Part shown: positions 46,064-56,052 of the stretch, piece by piece
Layout of the letters: each line of letters opens with the position of its first letter
Position numbering within the stretch: position 1 is the stretch's first letter
Origin: an uncultured Schlesneria sp.
Lineage (GTDB): Bacteria; Planctomycetota; Planctomycetia; Planctomycetales; Planctomycetaceae
Direction: 5' to 3'
Assembly (NCBI GenBank): GCA_903858935.1
Contig: CAIOKO010000043.1
Coordinates: 1-61,406 of the forward strand
DNA length: 61,406 nt
Notes under the pieces: generated by a model
Databases searched by the model: none
What the model was told of the DNA's origin: nothing
The model's input: the letters and a program-made list of their open reading frames with translations, nothing else
Position numbers and translations under genes: made by a program

Positions 46064-49000
46064 TCACTCTCGCGTAACAACTTCGTCCAGATTCAACAGG
46101 ACGTTTGCCGTTAACGCATAGGCCGCCAGTTCATCAGCATCGAACGACAAGTTGGCTTTGCTCTCGCCGTTTGACACGATTTGTTTTGCCAATTCGGGAT
46201 GCGTTTTCATGTGGGAAAAATCCTGATTAAGCCCTTCGGTCAGAACGGCCAATTCGGACTCTGTCGGGCGACGGGAAGTCGCCCAGCGAAAGCCGAGCGA
46301 CAATCGATCCTTGGGCGACGCGCCTCCTTCAAGCAGCATTCTTTCAGCCAGTTTGCGCGCTGCTTCAACGTAGGTCACCTCGTTCAGCAGTGTTAAAGCC
46401 TGAAGCGGCGTGTTGGTGCGAGACCGCTTGACGGTACAGATCTCGCGATTGGGGGCATCAAACAGCAGCATCGACGGTGGAGCGGCAGTTCGCTTCCAGA
46501 TTGTGTACATCGTGCGGCGATAGAGGCCTTCGTTTATATCGTGTTTGTATCCGCGCAGGTCACCATAGCGGCTGGTTTCGTCCCAGACCCCGTCAGGCAT
46601 ATAGGGGCGAACACTTGGACCACCCAACTTTTCGACCAAAAGGCCACTGGCGAATAGTGCCTGATCTCTCAGCATTTCTGCCGATAATCGAAATCGCGGC
46701 CCATAGGCAAGCAATCGATTTTCAGGATCAGAATTCTCACCACCCCGGACGCGATGGCTACTTTGCCGGTAAGTGGCACTCATCACGATCAGCTTCTGAA
46801 TCGACTTCATGTCCCACGGCTTGGCTCCTTGAGTGAATTCCACCGCCAGCCAGTCGAGCAGTTCGGGGTGTGACGGAAATTCGGACTGAGAACCGAGATT
46901 CTCGGATGTCTTCACCAGGCCAGTCCCGAAGAATTTCTCCCACAACCGGTTCATCCAGACACGACCCGTCAGGGGATTTGATGGATCGACGATCCATCTG
47001 GCCAGATCGAGGCGATTTAATGGTTTGTCCGGTGGACGCGATGAAAAGACAGAGGGGAGATTCGCAATCACCTTGTCGCCACGTTTGTCGTATTCACCCC
47101 GGATCAGAACAAATCCTTCACGCAGCGGACCTTCCTGCATGACCATGACATTGGGGACCGAGGCTATGACAGATGCCTGCTGCTTCTTGAGATTCGCCAA
47201 GGCCACATCGGCTTGCTTCAGCGGACTGTCGACGTTCGCTTTGAAAAACGTTTCCAGTTCCGCGTTTTGAGCTGCCGAACGATCTTTTGCCGCGAGTTCC
47301 AGGATGGTCTTCAATGCCTCGGGGAACTTCGCACCGTCCAGCTTTACGGTGCTCGGTGGCAGCGACGTGAAGGACAAACGAAAGCGGCCGATGTTGTGCT
47401 GGCCGAGTGCATCGTGTTTTAGCCGGACCGTGATTGTGGCGTTCTCTGGCACGGTCATCGTTCCATCAATCAGGAACATGGCCGATGTCGCCTCGCGTCG
47501 GCTGGGGCCATCAACGGCCCAGCCGTTGGATGGGACATCGTCCAGTACAAGGCCGATTTCCCATCCCTTTTGAGAGTAGGTCGCTTCTGCTTTGACGAAC
47601 TTTGCTTTCAATGATTCCGCAAGTCCGGGGGTCGTCACGTCCGCTTCGACACGACTCAACACAAAGTTCCCGTTCGGGTAGCGGCCAAGGCTTTTATTAG
47701 GCAGGCTTTCGTCGGGAAAGCATTCGAGCAACAACCCGGTGAAGGAACCTGCGGGCAATCGAGCAACAATGGTGTAAGTGTCGTGCGCTGGATTTTCTCC
47801 ACTGGCCAGATACGTCCCGTCTGCCAGTTTTGTGAGTGTTGCTCCCGCTTCCGATTTCACCTCGGTGGGCTGAAGTGGCGACCAGACCGTTCCGCGGTTG
47901 TCGGCTAACTTGGCTTTGAAGGACGGCTCCCAGGCAGCGATGTATTCAGGAAGCTTCTTCGTTTCGTCAGCGATGCGAGTCTCTGCCATTTTGATCTCAC
48001 GATCGAGCTTCGCAATCAAAAGGGCTTGCTCATCGGACGGCACGGCTACGACGGGGTCGGTGTTTTTCGATTCTCCCTGCAGCGTTCCGCTTTCCGGCAC
48101 ATTATTGAAGAAGGCGAAGAGTTGATAAAAATCTCGCTGCGTAATCGGGTCATACTTGTGGTCGTGACAGCGACAGCAATTCAGTGTCAGCCCCAGCCAG
48201 GTCATGCCGGTCGTCTCGACGCGGTCGATAACGGTTTCGACTCGCCATTCTTCGGCGATGATTCCCCCTTCGCCGTTCAGTCGATGATTGCGATTGAAGC
48301 CGGTCGCCACGATTTGTGCTCGGGTCGCGTTCGGCAACAGATCACCCGCGAGTTGTTCGATCGTGAATTGATCGAATGGCAAATTATCGTTGAAGGCATT
48401 AATAACCCAGTCTCGCCAGGGCCATTGATAGCGGCTGCTGTCGACTTGAAAGCCATTGCTATCAGCATAGCGGGCGAAATCCAGCCACTGCTGCGCCATC
48501 CGTTCGCCGTATCGAGGGGACTTGAGCAATCGATCGACGACTTGCTCATAAGCGTACGGCGAGCGGTCTTTCAAGAAGTCATCGACTTCCCCAGGTGTCG
48601 GTGGCAGTCCGGTCAGATCGAGTGACACTCGGCGAATCAGTGTCGTCTTGTCCGCCTCTGGAGCATGTGCAATCCCCTCACGCTCCAGCCTCGATCGAAT
48701 AAATACATCAATCGGATTCAGGGTTTCTGGTTTGGCGGATGCCACCTTCGGTAACTCAGGCCGAACTGGAGGAATAAACGCCCAGTGCCCTTGATACTCA
48801 GCCCCTTCCGTAATCCACTGCTTTATCAACTCAATCTGCTTTGGCGAGATGGTCTTTCCCGACCCCTGCGGCGGCATGCGAAGATTGTCGTCATCTGATA
48901 TCAGTCGTTTGATAAGCTCGCTGGTCTCAACATTTCCTGGGCTAATCGCCGCAGCACCCGATTCAGCAGGCTTCAGTGCCGACTCTTTCTCATCCAGTCG

Positions 49001-49186
49001 CAATCCCGCCTTCCGCTGCTTGTCATCAGGGCCGTGGCACTGAAAACAAGCGTCAGACAAGATCGGCCGAATATCACGATTGAACGAAAGGCGATCGGCA
49101 GCATTGACCAAACGATCAGACAACAACGCCAGAAGTACGAGAAAGAGCCTGCGCGTCATCGAAGACTCAGAGTAAGGTGAAAACAT
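46064..49186 (-). CDS. Planctomycete cytochrome / DUF1549 / DUF1553 protein
   Basis: 1040 residues, secreted. ATG 49186 has a good GAGGG six bases upstream; ATG 49159 would give a more compact signal peptide (MTRRLFLVLLALLSDRLVNA). The c-type haem motif CFQCH (C47, C50, H51) opens the PSCyt1 domain. DUF1549 follows (ERVSYRYA-type region containing LTGLPPTPGEVDDFL, AQQWLDFARYADSNGFQVD) with a second CxxCH in CCRCHDHKYDP, then a beta-sandwich insert (about 430-620) and DUF1553 (RLDLARWIVDPSNPLTGRVW). Presumed periplasmic or cell-surface; reaction unknown. Operon with the DUF1501 gene. Confidence 0.92.
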   Translation of the reverse strand: MFSPYSESSMTRRLFLVLLALLSDRLVNAADRLSFNRDIRPILSDACFQCHGPDDKQRKAGLRLDEKESALKPAESGAAAISPGNVETSELIKRLISDDDNLRMPPQGSGKTISPKQIELIKQWITEGAEYQGHWAFIPPVRPELPKVASAKPETLNPIDVFIRSRLEREGIAHAPEADKTTLIRRVSLDLTGLPPTPGEVDDFLKDRSPYAYEQVVDRLLKSPRYGERMAQQWLDFARYADSNGFQVDSSRYQWPWRDWVINAFNDNLPFDQFTIEQLAGDLLPNATRAQIVATGFNRNHRLNGEGGIIAEEWRVETVIDRVETTGMTWLGLTLNCCRCHDHKYDPITQRDFYQLFAFFNNVPESGTLQGESKNTDPVVAVPSDEQALLIAKLDREIKMAETRIADETKKLPEYIAAWEPSFKAKLADNRGTVWSPLQPTEVKSEAGATLTKLADGTYLASGENPAHDTYTIVARLPAGSFTGLLLECFPDESLPNKSLGRYPNGNFVLSRVEADVTTPGLAESLKAKFVKAEATYSQKGWEIGLVLDDVPSNGWAVDGPSRREATSAMFLIDGTMTVPENATITVRLKHDALGQHNIGRFRLSFTSLPPSTVKLDGAKFPEALKTILELAAKDRSAAQNAELETFFKANVDSPLKQADVALANLKKQQASVIASVPNVMVMQEGPLREGFVLIRGEYDKRGDKVIANLPSVFSSRPPDKPLNRLDLARWIVDPSNPLTGRVWMNRLWEKFFGTGLVKTSENLGSQSEFPSHPELLDWLAVEFTQGAKPWDMKSIQKLIVMSATYRQSSHRVRGGENSDPENRLLAYGPRFRLSAEMLRDQALFASGLLVEKLGGPSVRPYMPDGVWDETSRYGDLRGYKHDINEGLYRRTMYTIWKRTAAPPSMLLFDAPNREICTVKRSRTNTPLQALTLLNEVTYVEAARKLAERMLLEGGASPKDRLSLGFRWATSRRPTESELAVLTEGLNQDFSHMKTHPELAKQIVSNGESKANLSFDADELAAYALTANVLLNLDEVVTRE

Positions 49187-49638
49187 CGGGCACCCTCAAG
49201 ATCGAATCCAATATCCTTGATTTGAACTATCTTAGACACTGCACCCTCGTTGAGGCATCCTTGGGGAAGGGAAAATTTCGTCGGGAACCGATGGAAACCA
49301 GCGAAGAGGTTTTGTGTCAAAGGCGTTTCAGAAGGACGCGTTTGGCGTGAGCACCTGCATTTATGCGCGGGTTATTTTGTCCTGCGGCGCGAAACTTGTC
49401 AGTCAGATCGCATTAATAACGAGAGAAATTTGGTCTATTCGATGATCCGAACGAAGGCTGGCCACGTTGGCATAAAAAGAATTGTACGTGCAACGCATTC
49501 ATTCAGCACGGAAATCCTCGCGCGACCCGTTGGTTAACGGGCAATTTTCGGTGTAAGGTCCCTGAACGTTACTTGCCAGATCAATCGCGATGACATCTGT
49601 CTTTCCGCGTATCGAAACCGACTTTTAAGGTGCCAGTC
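49187..49638. promoter_or_regulatory. divergent intergenic region with one hairpin
   Basis: About 450 bases between the divergent cytochrome-type gene and the SPFH pair, so promoters for both are expected here. A stem-loop CCCGTTGGTTAACGGG lies at 49526-49541. Its GGTTAACGGGC part also occurs in the palindromic element at 56053-56100. I could not place -35/-10 boxes with confidence. Confidence 0.4.
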
Positions 49639-50712
49639 ATGACTATTGCCTTGGCGTTTGTATGTGGCCTCCTTGCTTGGTTTTTTGCCCGGTACGTGCT
49701 GACGGGCTTTTATATTATCGATCAGAATCAGCGGGCCGTCGTGACCAGTTTCGGTCGTGCTCATCGATTGGGGAATGCCACGACGAGTGACTTACCGATT
49801 GCTGACAGCTTGGACGACGAGGAAAAACAGCGGTATGCGTATCCACAAGTTCGAGTTGTCCAGCCGGGTTTTTACTGGAAATGGCCGTGGCAACGCGTTC
49901 ACCGGGTCTCGATTGCGACCGGGACGACCAATATGGCGTACGATCCAGATAACCCTCGTGCTAACCAGGACGGAACAATCCTCGAAGCAGTGACCAAGGA
50001 TCAGTTGAATATTGGTCTCGACGGACAGATTCGGTATCGCGTGTCCGAAGCGAATCTGTATGCGTACATTTTCGGTGTCAAAAAGCCGCTTTCTCACGTC
50101 ATGGGTTACTTCGTTTCCGTCCTGCGAGAACGAATCGCCAATTTCGAAGCGCCGCCCGTCGCGTATGTTCCTGCTGCGGTAGGAATTACGCCTCAACGCG
50201 AAAGCGATATCCCTATTCTGAACCCATCGTCCGACGCGCATAAACCGGCTGTGCCGGGCGACGCGCATAGTCTGGCTGTGCCAGTTTCGTATGGGGTTTC
50301 GATTAATGATTTGCGTAAGAATCTACGTGATCTGAATGAACACATGGATCATGAATGTCAGTCTTCTGCAGCTCGGTATGGGATGGTGCTGGATGCGTCG
50401 CTGATTACCGGGATCGATCCGCCACCGGAAGTGGAATCGGCACTGGCCGCGATCAATACGGCTCATAATCAGGTGTCGTCGGATATCAGTCTGGCTCAGG
50501 CGGCTGCCGATCAGAAGATCGTGCAGTCGAAACGGGCTGTCGAGATAGAAACGTTGAAAGCTCAAGCCGAAATTGAACCGCTGGAGCGGATGGCGACTCA
50601 GTTGGAAGCGTTAAAGCAGAGTGGCCCGGGCGTGCTTAAGTCGTATGTACGGAATGTCAAAATGTCCTTGTTCGGACGATCTGAACGAGCTTTTGTGGAG
50701 GTGCAGTCATAA
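49639..50712 (+). CDS. SPFH/band-7 membrane protein, first of a pair
   Basis: 357 residues from ATG 49639, chosen over GTG 49630 because AAGG is eight bases before the ATG. One N-terminal membrane helix (TIALAFVCGLLAWFFARYVL) precedes the SPFH domain (GFYIIDQNQRAVVTSFGRA, then VVQPGFYWKWPWQRVHRVSI), and a coiled-coil, Ala/Glu-rich C-terminal region follows (about 270-340). The order resembles HflK-like proteins that form membrane cages or scaffolds. A 9-codon repeat with palindromic DNA is inserted at about residues 199-216. It shares one base with the next gene. Confidence 0.85.
   Translation: MTIALAFVCGLLAWFFARYVLTGFYIIDQNQRAVVTSFGRAHRLGNATTSDLPIADSLDDEEKQRYAYPQVRVVQPGFYWKWPWQRVHRVSIATGTTNMAYDPDNPRANQDGTILEAVTKDQLNIGLDGQIRYRVSEANLYAYIFGVKKPLSHVMGYFVSVLRERIANFEAPPVAYVPAAVGITPQRESDIPILNPSSDAHKPAVPGDAHSLAVPVSYGVSINDLRKNLRDLNEHMDHECQSSAARYGMVLDASLITGIDPPPEVESALAAINTAHNQVSSDISLAQAAADQKIVQSKRAVEIETLKAQAEIEPLERMATQLEALKQSGPGVLKSYVRNVKMSLFGRSERAFVEVQS
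50233..50286. repeat. two 27-base palindromic units inside the SPFH gene
   Basis: Each unit starts GACGCGCATA and carries a small perfect palindrome: CCGGCTGTGCCGG at 50245-50257 and CTGGCTGTGCCAG at 50272-50284. The insertion keeps the frame, encoding DAHKPAVPG and DAHSLAVPV. It resembles a REP-type intergenic element that has entered a coding region. Confidence 0.65.
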
Positions 50713-51617
50713 TGTTCTTCCCAGTGTTTATGGCGACGTTTGTTGGTTCGTTCGTGGTGATCCCGCTCTTGTTTGCGATGGCTCGGTTGTTCGGCGTCTA
50801 CGCCATCGTGCATGAGCGTCGTTGCCACGTCTACGTGCTATTCGGCAAGGTACTGGCACGGATTGAGGAGCCTGGTCTCTACTTCCTGTGGCCGATGATG
50901 GGTTGGAGAGCCTTAATCGTGAACTGGTTGGGGACCGGTTATGTCCTCGACATGCGGTTGGATCAGGTTTATCTGCGTAGTGCTCCCGTGAATTCGGAAG
51001 AAGGAGCACCGATGGGGATCGGGATCTGGTACGAGATGTACATCAGCGACCCGGTCTCGTACTTGTTCAAGAATACCGATCCACGGGGGTCCCTGTCGGC
51101 GAATGTGGGGAACTCGACCGTACGGTGTCTCAGTAATCTGCCGCTGGCCGAGATGATGGTCAATCGGCATGGGATGAGTCGCACTGTTCGCGATGAAGTT
51201 TCGCCCAAGTCGCACGAATGGGGTTACCGGCTAGGGTCGGTCTATATCCGCAAAGTTCATTTCCGCGATCTGGAAATGATCCGGCAGATCGAAAGCAAGG
51301 TGGTCAATCGCTTGCGCCAGGTGACGTCAGCCATCAAGCAGGATGGAGCGAACCAGGTGAGTATTATCACCAGCACGGCCGACCGGAAGGCGGCGATCGA
51401 GTTCGCGAAAGCTGCTGCGATTCGGCCGGAACTGGTGGGTGAAGCACTGCAAAAGATCAGTAAAGATCCGGAAACTTCGGAGGCTTTATTCTCGATATTG
51501 GAAACTCAAAAGCTGCTGGATGGGAAATCCAAGTTGACTTTGGTGCCGCAGAAGGGAGGATTGTTGACTGATCTGCTGGCGGCAGAGCAGAATAAGGATG
51601 TCTCAAACAATCCGTAA
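50712..51617 (+). CDS. SPFH/band-7 membrane protein, second of a pair
   Basis: 301 residues. An N-terminal membrane helix (FMATFVGSFVVIPLLFAMARLF) is followed by an SPFH domain (YAIVHERRCHVYVLFGKVLA, GLYFLWPMMGWRALIVNW) and a helical tail containing ADRKAAIEFAKAAAIRPELV. The start shares the A of the previous stop (TAATG), so the two proteins are made together and probably form a hetero-oligomer as HflK/HflC do. No protease gene is adjacent, so the client is unknown. Confidence 0.85.
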   Translation: MFFPVFMATFVGSFVVIPLLFAMARLFGVYAIVHERRCHVYVLFGKVLARIEEPGLYFLWPMMGWRALIVNWLGTGYVLDMRLDQVYLRSAPVNSEEGAPMGIGIWYEMYISDPVSYLFKNTDPRGSLSANVGNSTVRCLSNLPLAEMMVNRHGMSRTVRDEVSPKSHEWGYRLGSVYIRKVHFRDLEMIRQIESKVVNRLRQVTSAIKQDGANQVSIITSTADRKAAIEFAKAAAIRPELVGEALQKISKDPETSEALFSILETQKLLDGKSKLTLVPQKGGLLTDLLAAEQNKDVSNNP

Positions 51618-51719
51618 CCGTTGCAGCTTTGATGATAAGCACATTTGAAACTCGGGTCGGTCACATGTTGAATCGCATGTGACGGTCTCGAGTTTCAGGC
51701 ATGTGCTGGAGTTGAGAAA

Positions 51720-54443
51720 TTGAACAGACCGGCGATGCAGTACGTTCGATGTGTCCCGATGTGGTTGTCGCTTTTTGTCAATAGCATCGGATTCTGTGCC
51801 ACTGCTTCGAAGTCTTCGGAGAAGCAGTGGCTTCCCTTTTTGCGAGGCAATCGAAGAGGACTGGGTCACCGAGGACAGTCGTCAAATGGCACTCGAATCT
51901 ACCGCTTGATCGAGGCACCAGGTCTGACTTGTGTCTTGATGGCCTTCGTTACGTCTTTTGCGAATGCGGCATCACCGGATCTGGATTTTAATCGCGATAT
52001 CCGTCCGATCCTTGCCGAAAGTTGTTTCTATTGCCACGGACAAGATGGCAACAAACGTCAGGGCGATCTTCGGCTTGATTTACGCGAACCGGCAGTGAAA
52101 GCGGGCGCGATCGTGCCGAACGATGCGGCAGCCAGTTCGTTGATCAAACGGATTCTTTCGGACGACCCCGAACAGTTGATGCCGCCTCCCAAGTCGAACC
52201 GGCGTCTTTCTCCCGAACAGAAAAAACTGCTCGAACGATGGATTTCCGAGGGGGCGGTCTATCAGTCCCATTGGGCCTTCGTGACACCCATCCGTCCTGC
52301 CGAGCCACCTGTTATGCGGATGGATTGGGTGCGGACGTCGATCGATCGATTTGTCTTAGAGAAACTGGAGTCTGAGGGGCTGCAACCGTCTGTGGAGGCG
52401 GATCGACCCACGTTGATCAAACGCCTCTCGATCGATTTGACCGGTCTCCCCCCTACCCCGGAAGAAGTTGAAGCCTTTGTGGCGGATACGAGCGAACGAG
52501 CGTACGAAAACGTCGTGGACCGCTTGCTCGCGAGTCCTCACTATGGCGAGCGGATGTCGCTTAGTTGGCTGGATGCTGCCCGGTATGCTGACAGTAATGG
52601 CTTTCAGCAGGATGGAGACACATGGCAATGGATCTGGCGAGATTGGGTCGTCCGAGCATTCAACGACGACCTTCCTTTTGACAAGTTTACGATCTGGCAA
52701 CTTGCCGGGGACCTGTTGCCAGACGCAACCACCGACCAGAAGATTGCCAGCGCGTTCAATCGCAACCATTTGCTGAACGGCGAAGGTGGAGCGATTGCCG
52801 AAGAACAACGGTTCGTCAACCTGTTCGATCGCATGGATACGACATCCACAAATTGGCTGGGTCTGACGATGGCCTGCGTGCAGTGTCATGACCACAAGTA
52901 CGATCCGATCACAATGCGTGACTATTACAGTCTGATGGATGCGTTTAATCGGGTTCCTGAGAGCGGCACACCGCAATATTTCTCGTCGCGGATTCGGGTT
53001 GCTGCCCCGTTTATTGAACTTCCGACTGATGAGAACAAGGCTTATATCGCTAATCTCGAATCACAGATTGCCGCAGCGAGTGGTGATGCGAAGCTGGCAA
53101 CAGATTCTGCCTTTGAAGGCTGGCGCACCGGTTTGTTTGCCGACGGCAAACCCGCCGAAGGGAATGGATTGCCTGACGCACTCGCAGCCGTTTTACGTAA
53201 GCCGGAAGGAGAACGAACCGAAGACGAAAAGAAGTCGATCGATCCGGGGCTAAGAAAATATTTTGATGAGAAAGTTCGATCAACACTTGTCGGAAAGATA
53301 TCGGCGCTGGCCAAACATCAGGATTTGACGCAGCAATTAGCCAACTACCGTGCTGACAGGCTTCCGCGATTGATGGTGATGAGTGATGCCAGTCCACGTG
53401 AGACAAAGATGCTCAACCGCGGTGAATACCTGTCCCCGACCGAAAAAGTTTCGTTTGCGACCCCCGCCTTCCTGCCGCCGCTGCCTGCAGGGGCACCGGC
53501 AAATCGGCTGGGGTTTGCTCAATGGCTGGTTGCTCCTGAGCATCCTTTGACTGCTCGGGTACAGGTCAACCGTATGTGGCAACACTTCTTTGGTACCGGG
53601 ATCGTCAAGACGGCCGAAGACTTCGGTGTTCAAAGTGAGTATCCGATTCATGGTCCACTGCTTGACTGGCTGGCCGTTGAATTTCGCGAGCGCGGCTGGA
53701 GCATGAAGAGCATGCACAAGCTGATCGTCATGAGTGCAACCTACCGGCAATCCAGCCGAGTTACCCCTGAGCATCGTGCTCGGGACAGCGAGAACCGTTT
53801 GTACGCACGGGCGACCCGAATGAGGATGCCTTCGCTGATATTGCGAGACTGGGCTCTGGCGGCCTCAGGATTGCTGGAACCGCGAGTGGGTGGCTCTCCG
53901 GTTTACCCGTATCAACCGGATGCCGTATGGGAAGCACTGGCGATCACGAAGGAACGGGACTTTACCTATCCGGCATCAAGCGGCAGCGATCTTTATCGAC
54001 GCAGCCTTTATACCTTCTGGCGTCGAACCGTGAACCCGGCGAATATGTTTGATACCTCGAATCGTCAGACTTGCCGCGTGCGATCGGCAGCGACCAGTTC
54101 TCCACTGCATGCGTTGACGACGCTGAATGATCCGACATGGGTTGAGGCCGCGCGGAAGCTGGCCGAACGTTGTTCTCAATCTGCGGGCGATGTAGATGGG
54201 CGATTAATACAGGCGTTCCGACGGGTCCTCTGTCGCATGCCGAATGACGGAGATCTCGCACGACTGCGTCGTGCGTATGAACGGCAATTTGCGATTTACA
54301 AGAATGACGTTTCCAGTGCTCAAGCATTGCTAAGCGTGGGTGCGGCCAAGCGGGATGAGAAGCTGGACGTGTCGGAACAAGCGGCCTTGACCGCAGTTTG
54401 CCTCGGGATCCTGAATTTCGATGAAGCACTCACTCGAGAATAA
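51720..54443 (+). CDS. Planctomycete cytochrome / DUF1549 / DUF1553 protein
   Basis: Up to 907 residues. The start is uncertain: TTG 51720, ATG 51735 and ATG 51759 all leave an odd leader, while TTG 51906 gives a short signal (LTCVLMAFVTSFANA). PSCyt1 haem motif CFYCH at 102-106; DUF1549 with LTGLPPTPEEVEAFVAD, WLDAARYADSNGFQQD and CVQCHDHKYDP; DUF1553 with RLGFAQWLVAPEHPLTARVQ. It lacks most of the beta-sandwich insert present in the 46064-49186 homologue. Partner DUF1501 follows after 13 bases. Confidence 0.9.
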   Translation: MNRPAMQYVRCVPMWLSLFVNSIGFCATASKSSEKQWLPFLRGNRRGLGHRGQSSNGTRIYRLIEAPGLTCVLMAFVTSFANAASPDLDFNRDIRPILAESCFYCHGQDGNKRQGDLRLDLREPAVKAGAIVPNDAAASSLIKRILSDDPEQLMPPPKSNRRLSPEQKKLLERWISEGAVYQSHWAFVTPIRPAEPPVMRMDWVRTSIDRFVLEKLESEGLQPSVEADRPTLIKRLSIDLTGLPPTPEEVEAFVADTSERAYENVVDRLLASPHYGERMSLSWLDAARYADSNGFQQDGDTWQWIWRDWVVRAFNDDLPFDKFTIWQLAGDLLPDATTDQKIASAFNRNHLLNGEGGAIAEEQRFVNLFDRMDTTSTNWLGLTMACVQCHDHKYDPITMRDYYSLMDAFNRVPESGTPQYFSSRIRVAAPFIELPTDENKAYIANLESQIAAASGDAKLATDSAFEGWRTGLFADGKPAEGNGLPDALAAVLRKPEGERTEDEKKSIDPGLRKYFDEKVRSTLVGKISALAKHQDLTQQLANYRADRLPRLMVMSDASPRETKMLNRGEYLSPTEKVSFATPAFLPPLPAGAPANRLGFAQWLVAPEHPLTARVQVNRMWQHFFGTGIVKTAEDFGVQSEYPIHGPLLDWLAVEFRERGWSMKSMHKLIVMSATYRQSSRVTPEHRARDSENRLYARATRMRMPSLILRDWALAASGLLEPRVGGSPVYPYQPDAVWEALAITKERDFTYPASSGSDLYRRSLYTFWRRTVNPANMFDTSNRQTCRVRSAATSSPLHALTTLNDPTWVEAARKLAERCSQSAGDVDGRLIQAFRRVLCRMPNDGDLARLRRAYERQFAIYKNDVSSAQALLSVGAAKRDEKLDVSEQAALTAVCLGILNFDEALTRE

Positions 54444-54456
54444 ATAAGGTTCACGT

Positions 54457-55929
54457 ATGACCAATCCGTTGTTTGACCATATTCAACGTCTCAATCGCCG
54501 AGAACTTTTCGGCTCTGCTGCCAGCGGAGTCGGACTGGCTGCCTTGGCAAAGTTGATGGGAACGGGTTCGACATTTGGTGCAGAGGCCGATGCCCCTGCG
54601 CCACAAGGTTCGGCCCCGTTGCCGGGGTTACCGCATTTTCCGCCGAAGGCCAAACGAGTGGTCGTGCTCTGGCAAGGTGGTGGGCCGTCGCACGTTGACT
54701 TGTTCGACGACAAGCCAAAGATGCGTGAGATGGTCGGTCAGAACATTCCCGATTCGATCCGCGGGACGACTCGGTTATCAACGATGTCCAGCGGGTACGG
54801 GAAATGGCCCTGTCTCCCCGCGATCAAGCCTCATCGGAGTTACGGAGAGTCGGGGATCGTCATGAGCGAAATGCTTCCCAATGTCGGGGCGATTGCCGAT
54901 GACATTTGCCTCGTGAGAAGCATGCATACAGAAGCGGTCAATCACGCTCCTGGAGTCACCTTTTTCATGACCGGTTCGCAAGTTCCCGGTCGGCCAAGCA
55001 TGGGGGCGTGGCTTTCGTATGGACTGGGAAGTGTCACTGACAACCTGCCGACGTTTGTTGTCATGACCTCCAGCGACCGCGCAAAAACCTGCGGGCAATT
55101 GTTCTTCGACTACTATTGGGGAAATGGTTTTCTCCCCAGTCGATATCAGGGAGTTCGTTTCCGCAATACCGGCGATCTGGTTCCGTATCTGGCAAATCCT
55201 CCGGGGGTCAGTTCCGCAGCACGGCGAGCGTTACTGGATGAAATTGTTGCCACCGATGTGGCTCATCTGGCCGATTATGGAGATCCGGAAATCGAAACGC
55301 GGATCACTCAGTACGAGATGGCATTCCGCATGCAGTCGAGTGTTCCCGATCTGGTCGATTTCTCGAATGAGACCAAAGCCACACTGGAACGATATGGACC
55401 GGACGCACTGGTCAAGGGGACCTTTGCAAACAACTGTTTGATCGCAAGACGGCTGCTGGAACGCGGAGTCAGCTTCATTCAATTGATGCACGCGGGATGG
55501 GACCAGCATGGAAATCTTTTCACTCAGCTGGAAACCCAGTGCAAAGATACTGAAGGACCGTCAGCGGCACTGGTTCGAGATCTGAAAGAGCGAGGAATGC
55601 TCGACGATACGCTGGTGGTCTGGGGAGGGGAATTCGGACGGACTCCGTTCGGGCAAGGTGATCCAGTCAGTCCCAAGGGACGCGACCATTTTGGACGGGC
55701 CTATAGCTGGTGGCTGGCGGGAGGCGGAGTCAAGCCGGGGACGGTGTATGGTTCAACTGATGATTTCGGCTGGAACATCACGGCTGATCCCGTACATGTT
55801 CACGATATGCAGGCGACGATTCTGCATTTGTGCGGCGTCGATCACACTCGACTGACGTTCCGTTATCAGGGGCGTCAGTATCGATTGACCGATGTGCATG
55901 GAGAAGTTGTTAAGGGGATTGTGGCGTAA
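54457..55929 (+). CDS. DUF1501 secreted protein
   Basis: 490 residues; AAGG seven bases before the ATG. The leader is twin-arginine-like (NRRELFGSAASGVGLAALAK). Motifs: RVVVLWQGGGPSHVDLFDDK, LVVWGGEFGRTPFGQ and GRDHFGRAYSWWLAGGGVKP. It is closest in this window to the DUF1501 gene at 44587-46032 and sits in the mirror-image module. Downstream lies the pair of palindromic elements. Confidence 0.93.
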   Translation: MTNPLFDHIQRLNRRELFGSAASGVGLAALAKLMGTGSTFGAEADAPAPQGSAPLPGLPHFPPKAKRVVVLWQGGGPSHVDLFDDKPKMREMVGQNIPDSIRGTTRLSTMSSGYGKWPCLPAIKPHRSYGESGIVMSEMLPNVGAIADDICLVRSMHTEAVNHAPGVTFFMTGSQVPGRPSMGAWLSYGLGSVTDNLPTFVVMTSSDRAKTCGQLFFDYYWGNGFLPSRYQGVRFRNTGDLVPYLANPPGVSSAARRALLDEIVATDVAHLADYGDPEIETRITQYEMAFRMQSSVPDLVDFSNETKATLERYGPDALVKGTFANNCLIARRLLERGVSFIQLMHAGWDQHGNLFTQLETQCKDTEGPSAALVRDLKERGMLDDTLVVWGGEFGRTPFGQGDPVSPKGRDHFGRAYSWWLAGGGVKPGTVYGSTDDFGWNITADPVHVHDMQATILHLCGVDHTRLTFRYQGRQYRLTDVHGEVVKGIVA

Positions 55930-55962
55930 GGTGGCACACCCACATCAAGACTGATTAAATCG

Positions 55963-56009
55963 CAGCAAAACCCCACCTCCCCTGCGGGGGTGGTTAGTGG
56001 GCCTTTGCC
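55963..56009 (+). repeat. REP-like palindromic element, copy A
   Basis: A 47-base element, CAGCAAAACCCCACC - hairpin - GGTGGTTAGTGGGC and then CTTTGCC. The hairpin arms are C-rich and G-rich (CCACCTCCCC/GGGGGTGG). It lies just after the DUF1501 stop and can act as a terminator on that side. Confidence 0.65.
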
Positions 56010-56052
56010 CTGGGAATTTGTATTTGATCGTATCGGCGAATGGTGCCGCGCT

